From positions 186,001-250,000 of the forward strand of contig NZ_JAHUTN010000003.1 of assembly GCF_019209935.1 (NCBI RefSeq): 64,000 nt of DNA. Direction: 5' to 3'. The DNA comes from Corynebacterium sp. TAE3-ERU16 (lineage in GTDB: Bacteria > Actinomycetota > Actinomycetes > Mycobacteriales > Mycobacteriaceae). Both the position numbers and the translations under genes were made by a program. How positions within the stretch are numbered: position 1 is the first letter of the stretch; the number at the start of each line of letters is the position of its first letter. The notes beneath the pieces are model-generated. The model was not told the origin of the DNA, ran no database searches, and saw only the letters and a program-made list of their open reading frames with translations. Positions 48,630 through 57,036 of this stretch are shown here, piece after piece.

Positions 48630-51260
48630 TCATCCCCGCAGCTGCGACATGGTCAGGTGTCTGCGCCCGGGGACGTGGTCGTACCGGGCCGGCACGCAGG
48701 TGAGGACGAACACCTGCCCCTCCTTTCCGGCGTCCGCGAGAACCGCCGCCATGCGACGGAGGCGCCCGCTGTCCGTGCTCCCCAGCGCATCGTCGATGAA
48801 GACGGGAACCCCGTCATCCTGTCCGACGAGTTCGGCGATGGCCAGTCGGACGAGAATCCCGATCTGTTCCCGTGCACCACCCGACAGAGAGTCGACCTCG
48901 ACGGTCGCCTGTCCGAGGGTGCGGTCCGCGACCGCGAGATCCTCCGTCAACCCGAAGCTCACGTCGGGACCGAACACGGTCGTCGCCATCGTTGTGAGTC
49001 GTCGGGCGAACGGCTCCGCGTACCGGCGGCGCGCCTCGGCCCGGTGCCGGAGAAGCACCTCCCGCAGTCTCCCGGCGGCCTCCGCACGGCGGAGGGTCGA
49101 GGACAGGGTCTCGCGGGCCCGGCGTTCAGCGGACGTCGCCTTCTCCAGGCGCTCTTCCGCGCCCGTGGCCTGCTCGATCCGCCCCCGGTTCTCCGCGACC
49201 GCGTGTTCCGCCCGCCGGATCGTCTCGTCGATCGACTGCACCTGCGCTTCCGCACCCCGGAGCAGTTTCTCGACGAGCCCTGGATTCACCTGCTGCAGCT
49301 CCGACTCCGCGGCCGCGAGCTCACCGGCGGCCGCATCCTTCGCCTCCGTCTGCTTCCCGATGAGCTCCTCCAGCTCCTCTTCAGTCGGTTCCGGTGCTCC
49401 CGGGGTGACTCCGCCCAGGGCCTCCTCCGCTCGGGTGAGCCCGGCGCGTGAGGACTCGATCCTCGCGTCGTGGACGGCCAGGGCCCCCTTCGCCCGTCGT
49501 TCCGATTGAGCGGACAACCGGGTCCGGATCAGTGCGACGCGGTTCTCCACCTCCAGTCTGGAGGCCTTCGCCGCCTCGAGCAGGTCCTCCGCTTCTCTGA
49601 TATCGGGTTGCTCTGCCCCGGTCCGGTCCCCGGGATCGCCGAGTGCGGCCAACTCGTGTCTCATCTCTTGCTCGTCCCTGCCCGCGAGAGTGGCCTGCCG
49701 TTCCCTGCGGAGGGTCTCGAGCTCCCGTTGCCGGGCCTGGTGCGTCGCGAGCCGCTTCCTGGCCGTGTCGACATCCGGGCACTCCAGCCCCCGGAGGATA
49801 TCCGCGAGTGATTGTTCCGCCGAGCTGACGTCCGCGTTGGCGCCCTCGATTCCGGCACCCGGAGTGATGACCGCCGTCACCCCCGATGCGGTGAACGTCA
49901 TCGTCTCGGTCACATCGTAGGAGCGCCCGTCACCGTCCAGGGTGACGGTGTCACCGTCAACGGTGACGGGGGTCGGTTGCTCCGCGGTGAGGCAGAGTTC
50001 GGCGGACGCCGAGTCCCTCCTGCCGCGGGCGAGCCTGAGCTCGAGTTCCGCGCCCTCCGCGGCGGTGACCTCATCTTCGGTGACCACGTTCTCCGCCAAC
50101 TGCGCCCGAAGCGCCGACATGCGCCCGTCGAAGACATCCAGTTCCTGGAGGACACCCTCCAGCTCCGTTCGCCGTAGCGCGGCACGCGCCTCCCTGTGCC
50201 GGCGCTCACCGGCGCCCACCACCGCCGTGGTTTCCTCGAGTTCCTCCTCGGCTCTCCGGAGTTCCGCCCGCAGCCCGTCGATCCGGTCCTGCTCCCGCTC
50301 AGCGGCCTCCGCGAGTTCCGTGCGCGCACCGGTGAGGGCGGCGAGCTCCTCCTTCATGGTGACCACCTGGGACCTGAGTTCCTTCCGGCGACGCAGATTG
50401 GCCAGCGACGCCTCGAGGGTCGCCGAAGCCGCGGTGAGGGAGTTCTCCGCCGCCTTCACCCGGGTTCCCGCCCGTTCTGCCCGCTCCGCGGCTTCACGGA
50501 GTTCCGCGCGTTCCTTCACGGCGTCGGGACGACGCCCCCTGGCCGCCGCTTCCTCCTCCGAATGGCGCCGGACCTCCTCCACGTAGCGGGCCAGCCTGTC
50601 GACGTCCCCGGTGGCGTCCTCGAGCTCCTCGGCGGCGGCGTCCGCGGCGTTACGTGCGGCCCTGAGTTCCCCCGTCTCCGTCCCACGGGCGGTGGTGTAG
50701 TAGCGCTCGTACTCCTGCTCCACCCGGCGCAGGAGCTGTTCCCCCTCCCCCGCCGAGTCGACGTCGGATCCCGATTCGCCGGGGCCGCCGAGTGCCCTGG
50801 CGAGCGACGGAACACCGGCTGTCGAGACAGCGGCATCCAGTTCGCCCTGCCTGACGAAGAGCACGTCCATGAGGGCGGTGTCGAGGTGCTCATCGAGGAT
50901 CGCGCTCAATCGGTCCTCGGCCTCCCGTCCGGTCAGATTCTCCGGCCGGGGTTTCCGCACGGTGAGCACGGCGGACTTCTGACGGAGGTAGGTTTTGGTG
51001 ACCGTGAACGAATAGGGTCCGACCGTCGCGGTGAGTTCGATGCGGGGGGCGACGTCCTCCCCGACGGGCTGCAGGGACCGGATCTCCCGGCGGTTGCTGG
51101 AGTGCGGGACGGTGAGTACCGTCCGCACGGACTCGAGAATGGTCGACTTCCCCTGCTCGTTGTCACCGCTGATGACGATGAGTCCGGTCTCGGGGAGATC
51201 GCTGAGCTCCAGATGGCCGATCCCGCGGACGTTGTCGATGATGATCGAGTTGATACGCAT
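48630..51260 (-). CDS. SMC/Rad50-like ATPase (SbcC-type) of a four-gene operon
   Basis: This 876-aa ATPase has the SMC/Rad50 layout. The N-terminal ATPase half has Walker A GDNEQGKST (residues 32-40). Long coiled coils follow (about residues 190-420 and 500-740), with a small beta-rich insert (428-467) at the turn. The C-terminal half has signature LSGGAREQIG (about 790) and Walker B VFIDDALGSTD (about 820). No CxxC zinc hook is visible, unlike Rad50/SbcC. It is probably the partner of the phosphoesterase gene just before it, like the Rv1277-Rv1278 pair of M. tuberculosis. Its start is 1 nt after that gene's stop. A DNA repair or defence role is inferred. Confidence 0.8.
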   Translation of the reverse strand: MRINSIIIDNVRGIGHLELSDLPETGLIVISGDNEQGKSTILESVRTVLTVPHSSNRREIRSLQPVGEDVAPRIELTATVGPYSFTVTKTYLRQKSAVLTVRKPRPENLTGREAEDRLSAILDEHLDTALMDVLFVRQGELDAAVSTAGVPSLARALGGPGESGSDVDSAGEGEQLLRRVEQEYERYYTTARGTETGELRAARNAADAAAEELEDATGDVDRLARYVEEVRRHSEEEAAARGRRPDAVKERAELREAAERAERAGTRVKAAENSLTAASATLEASLANLRRRKELRSQVVTMKEELAALTGARTELAEAAEREQDRIDGLRAELRRAEEELEETTAVVGAGERRHREARAALRRTELEGVLQELDVFDGRMSALRAQLAENVVTEDEVTAAEGAELELRLARGRRDSASAELCLTAEQPTPVTVDGDTVTLDGDGRSYDVTETMTFTASGVTAVITPGAGIEGANADVSSAEQSLADILRGLECPDVDTARKRLATHQARQRELETLRRERQATLAGRDEQEMRHELAALGDPGDRTGAEQPDIREAEDLLEAAKASRLEVENRVALIRTRLSAQSERRAKGALAVHDARIESSRAGLTRAEEALGGVTPGAPEPTEEELEELIGKQTEAKDAAAGELAAAESELQQVNPGLVEKLLRGAEAQVQSIDETIRRAEHAVAENRGRIEQATGAEERLEKATSAERRARETLSSTLRRAEAAGRLREVLLRHRAEARRRYAEPFARRLTTMATTVFGPDVSFGLTEDLAVADRTLGQATVEVDSLSGGAREQIGILVRLAIAELVGQDDGVPVFIDDALGSTDSGRLRRMAAVLADAGKEGQVFVLTCVPARYDHVPGRRHLTMSQLRG

Positions 51261-51261
51261 G

Positions 51262-52437
51262 TCAGTTCCCCTTCTCTGCGAATCGGTGGAACAGCCGGAG
51301 TGCGTCTCTGGCGACCGGGTCGGCGGGCCTGGTGTCGGTTCCGAGAGCGGCGTCGAGCAGTTCGTTCCACGCGCCGGCGGCGTAGCCGGACAGCTGGAGC
51401 TCCCGGAGTTCCGCGTCCCCCGGCACCACCGTGAGGTCCATCAGGCGGGGGCGCTCCCGCAGAGAGGCGAACCGGGGCTGCAGGCGCGAGAGCCCGGTTT
51501 CGAGCCGCTGCCACGTGGTCAGGTCGACGGAACCGCGCAACGCGTACTTGACCACGGTCCGGGCCTTCTCCGGGTAGGAGTCGAGCCGGGCGAGGAACGC
51601 CGTCACATCCTCGTCGGAGTTGATCTCCGCGCCGATCGCCTCGAAGGTCCAGGTACCGGTATCCACCTGCTCGACCGTGACGGCCGCCGGGGATTCCGGT
51701 TCGTCGTCATCGACGGTCACGGTGACCACGAGCGCGGTGCCCGAGTTGTCCTCCCCACCCCCACCGGAATCGAGATCGTGGTAGTCGGTGACCTCCGGGG
51801 CGCCGGAGAACCAGATTCTCCCCGTCCCTCCGACCGGTTGGGCCGAGTGTGTGTCCCCGAGGGCGACGTAATCGACCACCCGTCGGGACACCGCGTCCTC
51901 CAGGGTCCCGAGATCCAGCAGCCCCGGAGTCGGCTCCCCTCCCCGGTGCAGCACCTGCCCGTGTGCGGCCAGGATGCGTATCCCGGGTGTGGGGTCCAGA
52001 TCGTCGAGTGCCCGTGCGGCGAGATCCTCGCTCGCGTACCGGGCGGTGAGCGGTGCGCCGACCAGTTCGACCCCGGGCGCGACCTCGACCGGTGTGTCGT
52101 CGGCCAGAACATTCACACCGGGAATCGTGCACGCCCCGTAGAACGGGTTTGCCGCGGTCAACGGATCATGGTTTCCGGGCAGGAGCCACACCGGTGTCCG
52201 CAGCGACGCCAGAGCCTCGAGTGCACGCCCGGTGGTGTGTTCAGCGAGGCTGTTGTGTTCGAAGACGTCCCCGGCGACGAGCATGAACGAGCATCCGTGG
52301 CTGACCGCCAGGGTGTCCAGGGCCCTGATGGCGTCGATGCGCGCCTGATCGAAACGCGCCTGCGCTTCGGGGGGAAGGAACCAGCGTTCCATTCCGAGCT
52401 GCCAGTCGGAGGTGTGGAGGAAGGTGATCGTCGTCAT
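51262..52437 (-). CDS. Mre11/SbcD-like metallophosphoesterase
   Basis: This 391-aa protein is a calcineurin-type phosphoesterase of the Mre11/SbcD group, probably a DNA exo/endonuclease. The metal motifs are TSDWQLG (Asp11; Gln13 replaces the usual His), AGDVFEHN (Asp57), LLPGNHDP (Asn89-His90) and AAHG (His159). YVALGDTHS (His197) has Asp195 in place of the first His of GHxH. The C-terminal ~190 residues are the capping domain. ATG 52437 overlaps the upstream stop by 4 nt, and the SMC-like gene follows directly, as in Mre11-Rad50 pairs. Confidence 0.85.
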   Translation of the reverse strand: MTTITFLHTSDWQLGMERWFLPPEAQARFDQARIDAIRALDTLAVSHGCSFMLVAGDVFEHNSLAEHTTGRALEALASLRTPVWLLPGNHDPLTAANPFYGACTIPGVNVLADDTPVEVAPGVELVGAPLTARYASEDLAARALDDLDPTPGIRILAAHGQVLHRGGEPTPGLLDLGTLEDAVSRRVVDYVALGDTHSAQPVGGTGRIWFSGAPEVTDYHDLDSGGGGEDNSGTALVVTVTVDDDEPESPAAVTVEQVDTGTWTFEAIGAEINSDEDVTAFLARLDSYPEKARTVVKYALRGSVDLTTWQRLETGLSRLQPRFASLRERPRLMDLTVVPGDAELRELQLSGYAAGAWNELLDAALGTDTRPADPVARDALRLFHRFAEKGN

Positions 52438-53276
52438 GTGCTGCTCCGGGTTCCGCGGGTGAGGTGATGGTAGAGCTCGGTGATGTCGGCGACCCCGGCA
52501 CGGGCCTCGATTCTGGTGTACGAGGCCGTGAACAACGCGTCAGCCAGCTTCTCGGGGTCGGTGTCGTCGATGAGCGGGGCCACCGCCGGATCCGGGAGCG
52601 GAGGCAACTGCCCGCCCCGCCAGAACTCCTCCGAACTCACCGCCGCTGTTTCCCCGCGCTCGGCCACCGCTCCGCTCATGCTCCGCTGCACGGACACCGG
52701 GTCAACGCCGCGCAGTGCGTAGAGGAGGTGCGGACCGGCGTCGAACTTCTCCGACGCGATCCGGGCGACCGCCACGGAATGCTTGCACACCGGGGTCGGG
52801 TCCGGGCAGGTGCAGTGGAGGCGCAGCTCCCCGGCATCCGCGCAGAGCAGCACATCGAGAACCTCATCGGGGATGCTCCCGCGGCGCACGGCATCTATGC
52901 CGCGGGGATCCCCGGCCAGCACCCTGATCGCCTCCTGCAGGTCCTCGGCGCTCCTGTACGCGAGTCCAACGGTGACGGTGAACGGCTCGTTCTGGCTTCC
53001 GGCGACCGTGCCGGTGATGCGGTCCCGGTCGACCACGACCGAGAGCACGTTCCCGTTGTCGGCGTAGGCGCGGCCGCGCTTCCGTCGCCCCTCCTCGGCC
53101 AGCTCGGCGACCCCCTCACCGAGCCTCCGCGTGACGGGACTCACGGGGGTGTTCTTCTTCCGCGAGGTTCCGGGGTGGGGAGTCTCCGTGACCCGGGTGG
53201 TGCGTCCGAAGTTGGCGTAGATGACGTTGTCGGCCCCGGTCACGCGTCCCCTGCGGGGCTTGTCCCTTCGGCTCAT
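52434..53276 (-). CDS. SWIM zinc-finger protein
   Basis: This 280-aa protein has a SWIM zinc finger, CxC (Cys155, Cys157) followed by CKH (Cys164, His166), in LHCTCPDPTPVCKHSVAV. The segment before it (AYADNGNVLSVVVDRDRITGTVAGSQNEPFTV) is typical of SWIM proteins paired with SNF2 helicases. SWIM domains bind DNA or proteins. ATG 53276 overlaps the helicase stop (ATGA), so they are translated together; the frame is open to 53576 inside the helicase gene. It overlaps the phosphoesterase gene by 4 nt. Confidence 0.88.
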   Translation of the reverse strand: MSRRDKPRRGRVTGADNVIYANFGRTTRVTETPHPGTSRKKNTPVSPVTRRLGEGVAELAEEGRRKRGRAYADNGNVLSVVVDRDRITGTVAGSQNEPFTVTVGLAYRSAEDLQEAIRVLAGDPRGIDAVRRGSIPDEVLDVLLCADAGELRLHCTCPDPTPVCKHSVAVARIASEKFDAGPHLLYALRGVDPVSVQRSMSGAVAERGETAAVSSEEFWRGGQLPPLPDPAVAPLIDDTDPEKLADALFTASYTRIEARAGVADITELYHHLTRGTRSST

Positions 53277-56200
53277 CGCTCCGTCTCCTCCTTCAGCGTG
53301 ACCGGGCCGGTCGGCGGATCGGCGGCCCGGGAACCCCTCGCACCGACCCTGTCCCGGTAGCTGAACAGCTCCGACAGTTCCTCGTCCGACAGTTCCGTGA
53401 TCCATCCCTCTCCCCCGCTGATGACGGTCCCGGCGAGACGACGTTTCCCCTCGAGGACCTCCTGGATCGACTCCTCGATCGTGCCCTCGGTGACCATCAT
53501 GTAGACGCGGACGTCCTTCAGCTGCCCGATCCGGTAGGCACGGTCGGTCGCCTGGTTCTCCACGGCGGGATTCCACCAGCGGTCCATGTGCACCACGACG
53601 TTGGCGGCGGTGAGGTTGAGCCCCGTACCACCGGCCTTGAGCGAGACGATCATCACCGGTGGACCGTCGGGAGCCTGGAAATCGGCGACCATCCGGTCCC
53701 GTCTGGTCCGCGACAGTCCTCCGTGGAGGAACGGGATCTCCCGGTCGAGGCGGGACGACAGGTAGGGGGCGAGGATGGTTCCGAAGGCCCGGTACTGGGT
53801 GAATACGATGGTTCGCTCCGCCGCCGCGGTCGTCTCGTCGAGCAGATCCATGAGTGCCGCGACCTTGCCGGATCTGTGTCTCCCCCGGAGTGAGACCGGT
53901 GAGCCGTCCCCCAGATAGTGCGCGGGGTGGTTGCAGATCTGCTTGGTCCTGGTGATCGCCGCGAGGACGAGACCCCGGCGTGCGGTGGCTTCGGTACCGG
54001 CCAGCTTCTCCTTCACGTCGTTGACGTAGCTCTGGTAGAGCGCGGCCTGCTCGGGTGTCATCGGCACGCGGAGGATGGTCTCGTTCTTCTCCGGGAGGTC
54101 ATCGATGACCGCGGGATCGGTTTTGACCCGGCGGAGGATGAACGGGGCGGTGAACGTACGGAGCCGCTCGGACATCTCCTCGTCGCCGTACTTCTCGATG
54201 GCGTTCGCGTAGTGGTTGCGGAAGAAGTTGGCGCTGCCGAGGACGCCGGGATTGCAGTAGTCCATGATCGAGCGCAGTTCGGACAACCGGTTCTCCACCG
54301 GTGTTCCGGTCAGTGCGACGCGGTGCCGGGAGGGGATGGAACGGACGGCCCTGGCGACCGCCGTCGCGGAGTTCTTGATGTGCTGGGCCTCATCGAGCAC
54401 CACCCGCCACCAGTCGCTGCCGCTGAGGGCCGCCCGGTCGCGGACCACGGTGCCGTAGCTGGTGATGACGATGTCGGCTCCCTCCACCGCAGCGCCGAGC
54501 GCATCCCCCTTCAGCCGGGATCCACCGTGATGGATGATGACCTTCAGGGACGGGACGAAGCGCCGGGCTTCCGCGGCCCAGTTCGCGAGCACCGCATTCG
54601 GGGCGACGATGAGGGTCGGGCCGAATTCCCCGTTCTCCCCGGCCTCCTCCTTCTCCACAGCGGTGAGCGCGAGCAGCTGGAGTGTCTTCCCCAGCCCCAT
54701 GTCGTCGGCGAGGACCGCCCCGAGCCCGGCCCGTGACATCCAGTGGAGCCAGTCCACCCCACGACGCTGGTACGGGCGGAGTTCCGCGTGCACCGTCCCG
54801 GGTACCTGGACCCGGACGGGTGCGGGCTGCTCCGGGACGACGGACCCCCCGTCCCCGGCTGCGGTGTCGGAGGTGTCCCCCATGAAGCGTGCGTGCCATC
54901 CGGTCGCGGTGAACTCCACAGGGGTGTCGTCCTCGGCGGAGTTCTCCAGAGCCAGCTTGCGGAGTTCCGCCGCGGAGACGAAACCCGAGGTACCGGTTTC
55001 CTCGGCGTACGCCCGCTCTGCGTCGCCCAACGCCTTCTCGAGTTCCTCGATGTCCCCGCTCCCCGTCATCTTCGCCTCGGCCAGCGCCCCACGGCAGCGT
55101 TCGACATCCTCCCGCAGGTGTCCCTCGCCGGCCCGGACCAGTTGGCTGACGTATTTCGCCACCCTCGCGACACTCTTCCGGTCGGCCACCACCCAGTTTC
55201 CGTGGAGCTTGACCAGTCCGTCGCGGGAGTTGACCAGGTCGGCCATCTCCTGTGGCTCGAGGACCGTGTCGCCGAGACTGAGACGCCAGTCGTACTCGAC
55301 GATCTGGTCGAGCCCGAACCGTCGGTGGGTGCTTCCCGCCACCCCGGGATCCTGGGGAGAGGAGGTGGAGACCTTCAACCCGACCTCCTGGCGGGACCAC
55401 GATGCGGGCAGCATGACGAGGAATCCCTCCTTCCGCAACGCCTCAACGTCCTTCTCGATGAAGGTGAGGATCTGGCAACCCGTCAGCGCGACGTCCCAGT
55501 CCCCGTCGTCCCCTCCGACGACACCCCGGAGCGCGACCCCGTACCGGGAATCATCGAGGAGTCCGCTGATCCGGACGGCCCGCTGGTGCCGGTCACTCAG
55601 TTTCTGCCAGATCTCGACGGGCCATATCCCCCTCCGGAAGGGTTCCGGTGTTCCGCCGTCCCTGCGGATGGAGACCCGGACACGCCAGAGCTCCCCTGCA
55701 GGCACGTCCCCGGTGGGCGGCCGGACGGCGGTGTCGGCGAGCCCACGGAGAGCGGTGACGGTGTGCCGGGCCGCCGGGGGCCGAGACAATTCCGTGACCC
55801 GGTGTGAACCGGGACCGGGCGGAGGAGATCCCCCGTCGCCCGGCTCCACGGACTCAGGTTCCTCCACGACGAAGACCAGCTCCAGCCGTTCGCTGTCCAG
55901 GGAGCCACGCCACTCCGTCAGACCGGCGACCAGGCGCGCGTTGCCCCTGTCGAACGCCTCGCCGGCGAGTAGGGCACGGACGAACGGGTGCGGTTCCCGG
56001 TCCGGGGTCTCGGGATGGACATCGGCGAGATACGCGAGAGCGATCCAGTGCGGGAGGACACCGGCCATCTCCTCCGCGATCGCGGCAGAGGAATTGACGG
56101 TGAGGACCCTCGGTGCCGCCGCCGCCATGGCGGTCAGCCACATCGCCTCATCCGCCCCCATAACGAGCTGCCACTCGGGCCACCACCGGCCGTCCTGCCA

Positions 56201-56614
56201 ACGGCACCGCAGGGACACCCGCCCCGCGCGGACGAATCGCTCCAGCCCCAGATACAACCGGATCAGCCAGAGCAGATCCGGGGCGACGGTCGCGCGCTGC
56301 CGCTGCGGCACCGCCGGACCCGGATGGTCGAGCGGAGCGAGCTGCGCCAACAGTTCCACGGCCTGGGCCGGCGTGAATGCGGCCGTGGGGACGGTGAGAC
56401 TCACCCGCCGTTGTTTCGGTGTCTGGAGGACCACCGGGATCCGGTGCCGGAACGACCGGCCCGCGAGTGCGACCTCGAGTACCGCGGGCAGCGTACCGCC
56501 GGGCACCGATTCCGGGCCGACGACCCGATGCCCCTCCACCTGTTCGATCCACAGGTGGAATCCCGTGTCACGACACCACAGCCCGTGAACGAGGTGGGTG
56601 GGCGTCGGAGTCAT
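53273..56614 (-). CDS. SNF2-family DEAD/DEAH helicase
   Basis: This 1113-aa protein is an SNF2-type DNA translocase. Residues 1 to about 600 are the SNF2-associated N-terminal region seen in actinobacterial helicases. The motor starts near residue 620 with LRPYQRRGVDWLHW, Walker A DDMGLGKT (about 640), LDEAQHIKN (DEAx box, about 741), ALTGTPVENRLSEL and the C-terminal lobe VFTQYRAFG, SLKAGGTGLNL and QATDRAYRIGQ (about 1023). ATG 56614 was chosen by the family-like start MTPTPTHLVHGLWC. It is the first gene of the operon with the SWIM, Mre11-like and Rad50-like genes, which points to DNA remodelling linked with cleavage. Confidence 0.9.
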   Translation of the reverse strand: MTPTPTHLVHGLWCRDTGFHLWIEQVEGHRVVGPESVPGGTLPAVLEVALAGRSFRHRIPVVLQTPKQRRVSLTVPTAAFTPAQAVELLAQLAPLDHPGPAVPQRQRATVAPDLLWLIRLYLGLERFVRAGRVSLRCRWQDGRWWPEWQLVMGADEAMWLTAMAAAAPRVLTVNSSAAIAEEMAGVLPHWIALAYLADVHPETPDREPHPFVRALLAGEAFDRGNARLVAGLTEWRGSLDSERLELVFVVEEPESVEPGDGGSPPPGPGSHRVTELSRPPAARHTVTALRGLADTAVRPPTGDVPAGELWRVRVSIRRDGGTPEPFRRGIWPVEIWQKLSDRHQRAVRISGLLDDSRYGVALRGVVGGDDGDWDVALTGCQILTFIEKDVEALRKEGFLVMLPASWSRQEVGLKVSTSSPQDPGVAGSTHRRFGLDQIVEYDWRLSLGDTVLEPQEMADLVNSRDGLVKLHGNWVVADRKSVARVAKYVSQLVRAGEGHLREDVERCRGALAEAKMTGSGDIEELEKALGDAERAYAEETGTSGFVSAAELRKLALENSAEDDTPVEFTATGWHARFMGDTSDTAAGDGGSVVPEQPAPVRVQVPGTVHAELRPYQRRGVDWLHWMSRAGLGAVLADDMGLGKTLQLLALTAVEKEEAGENGEFGPTLIVAPNAVLANWAAEARRFVPSLKVIIHHGGSRLKGDALGAAVEGADIVITSYGTVVRDRAALSGSDWWRVVLDEAQHIKNSATAVARAVRSIPSRHRVALTGTPVENRLSELRSIMDYCNPGVLGSANFFRNHYANAIEKYGDEEMSERLRTFTAPFILRRVKTDPAVIDDLPEKNETILRVPMTPEQAALYQSYVNDVKEKLAGTEATARRGLVLAAITRTKQICNHPAHYLGDGSPVSLRGRHRSGKVAALMDLLDETTAAAERTIVFTQYRAFGTILAPYLSSRLDREIPFLHGGLSRTRRDRMVADFQAPDGPPVMIVSLKAGGTGLNLTAANVVVHMDRWWNPAVENQATDRAYRIGQLKDVRVYMMVTEGTIEESIQEVLEGKRRLAGTVISGGEGWITELSDEELSELFSYRDRVGARGSRAADPPTGPVTLKEETER

Positions 56615-57036
56615 GCTGTCTTTTCTACCACCGCCGCCGGACGGCTCACCCATCCCGGTTGAACAGATGTTCGCATCCGGCTACAGCAGGTGCTCCCGCC
56701 GGTCAGGGAAGCACCGATTCCCGACCACCCCCAAACCGGGCTGTTCCCCGGGATCGGCGGGCGACACATCCAGCGGTCCGGAGGACCCACCCCTGAAAAA
56801 CAGCCTCACCACCGGTTTTCACCGCGCCTCCGGAACGATCCCCCCGGGTTCACGTCCCCTGCTTTTGCGGGACATACCTGTACAGGTTGCCAGCTCTAAG
56901 CTGGTGTGAAACCGTCTTTAAGGCTTGTCTCACGACCGGGGTGACCGACGAGCGGCACTGGTGCGCCCCCGAGAGACCTCACTGCACGAGACGGTAGCCA
57001 ACGCACACACCGCCATCAAGCAAACTAGGAGGACAA
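56615..57036. other. divergent gap between SNF2 helicase and putP genes
   Basis: No gene is seen in these 422 nt. ACCTGTACAGGT (56876-56887) is a perfect 12-bp palindrome. CCAGCT-CTA-AGCTGG (56890-56904) is a second dyad that contains TAAGCT (56897-56902), a possible -10 for putP. Confidence 0.45.
56876..56904 (+). promoter_or_regulatory. putP promoter region with two adjacent dyads
   Basis: The perfect palindrome ACCTGTACAGGT covers the expected -35 area, and CCAGCT/AGCTGG surrounds a TAAGCT -10. Both look like operator sites. The regulator is unknown. Confidence 0.4.
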
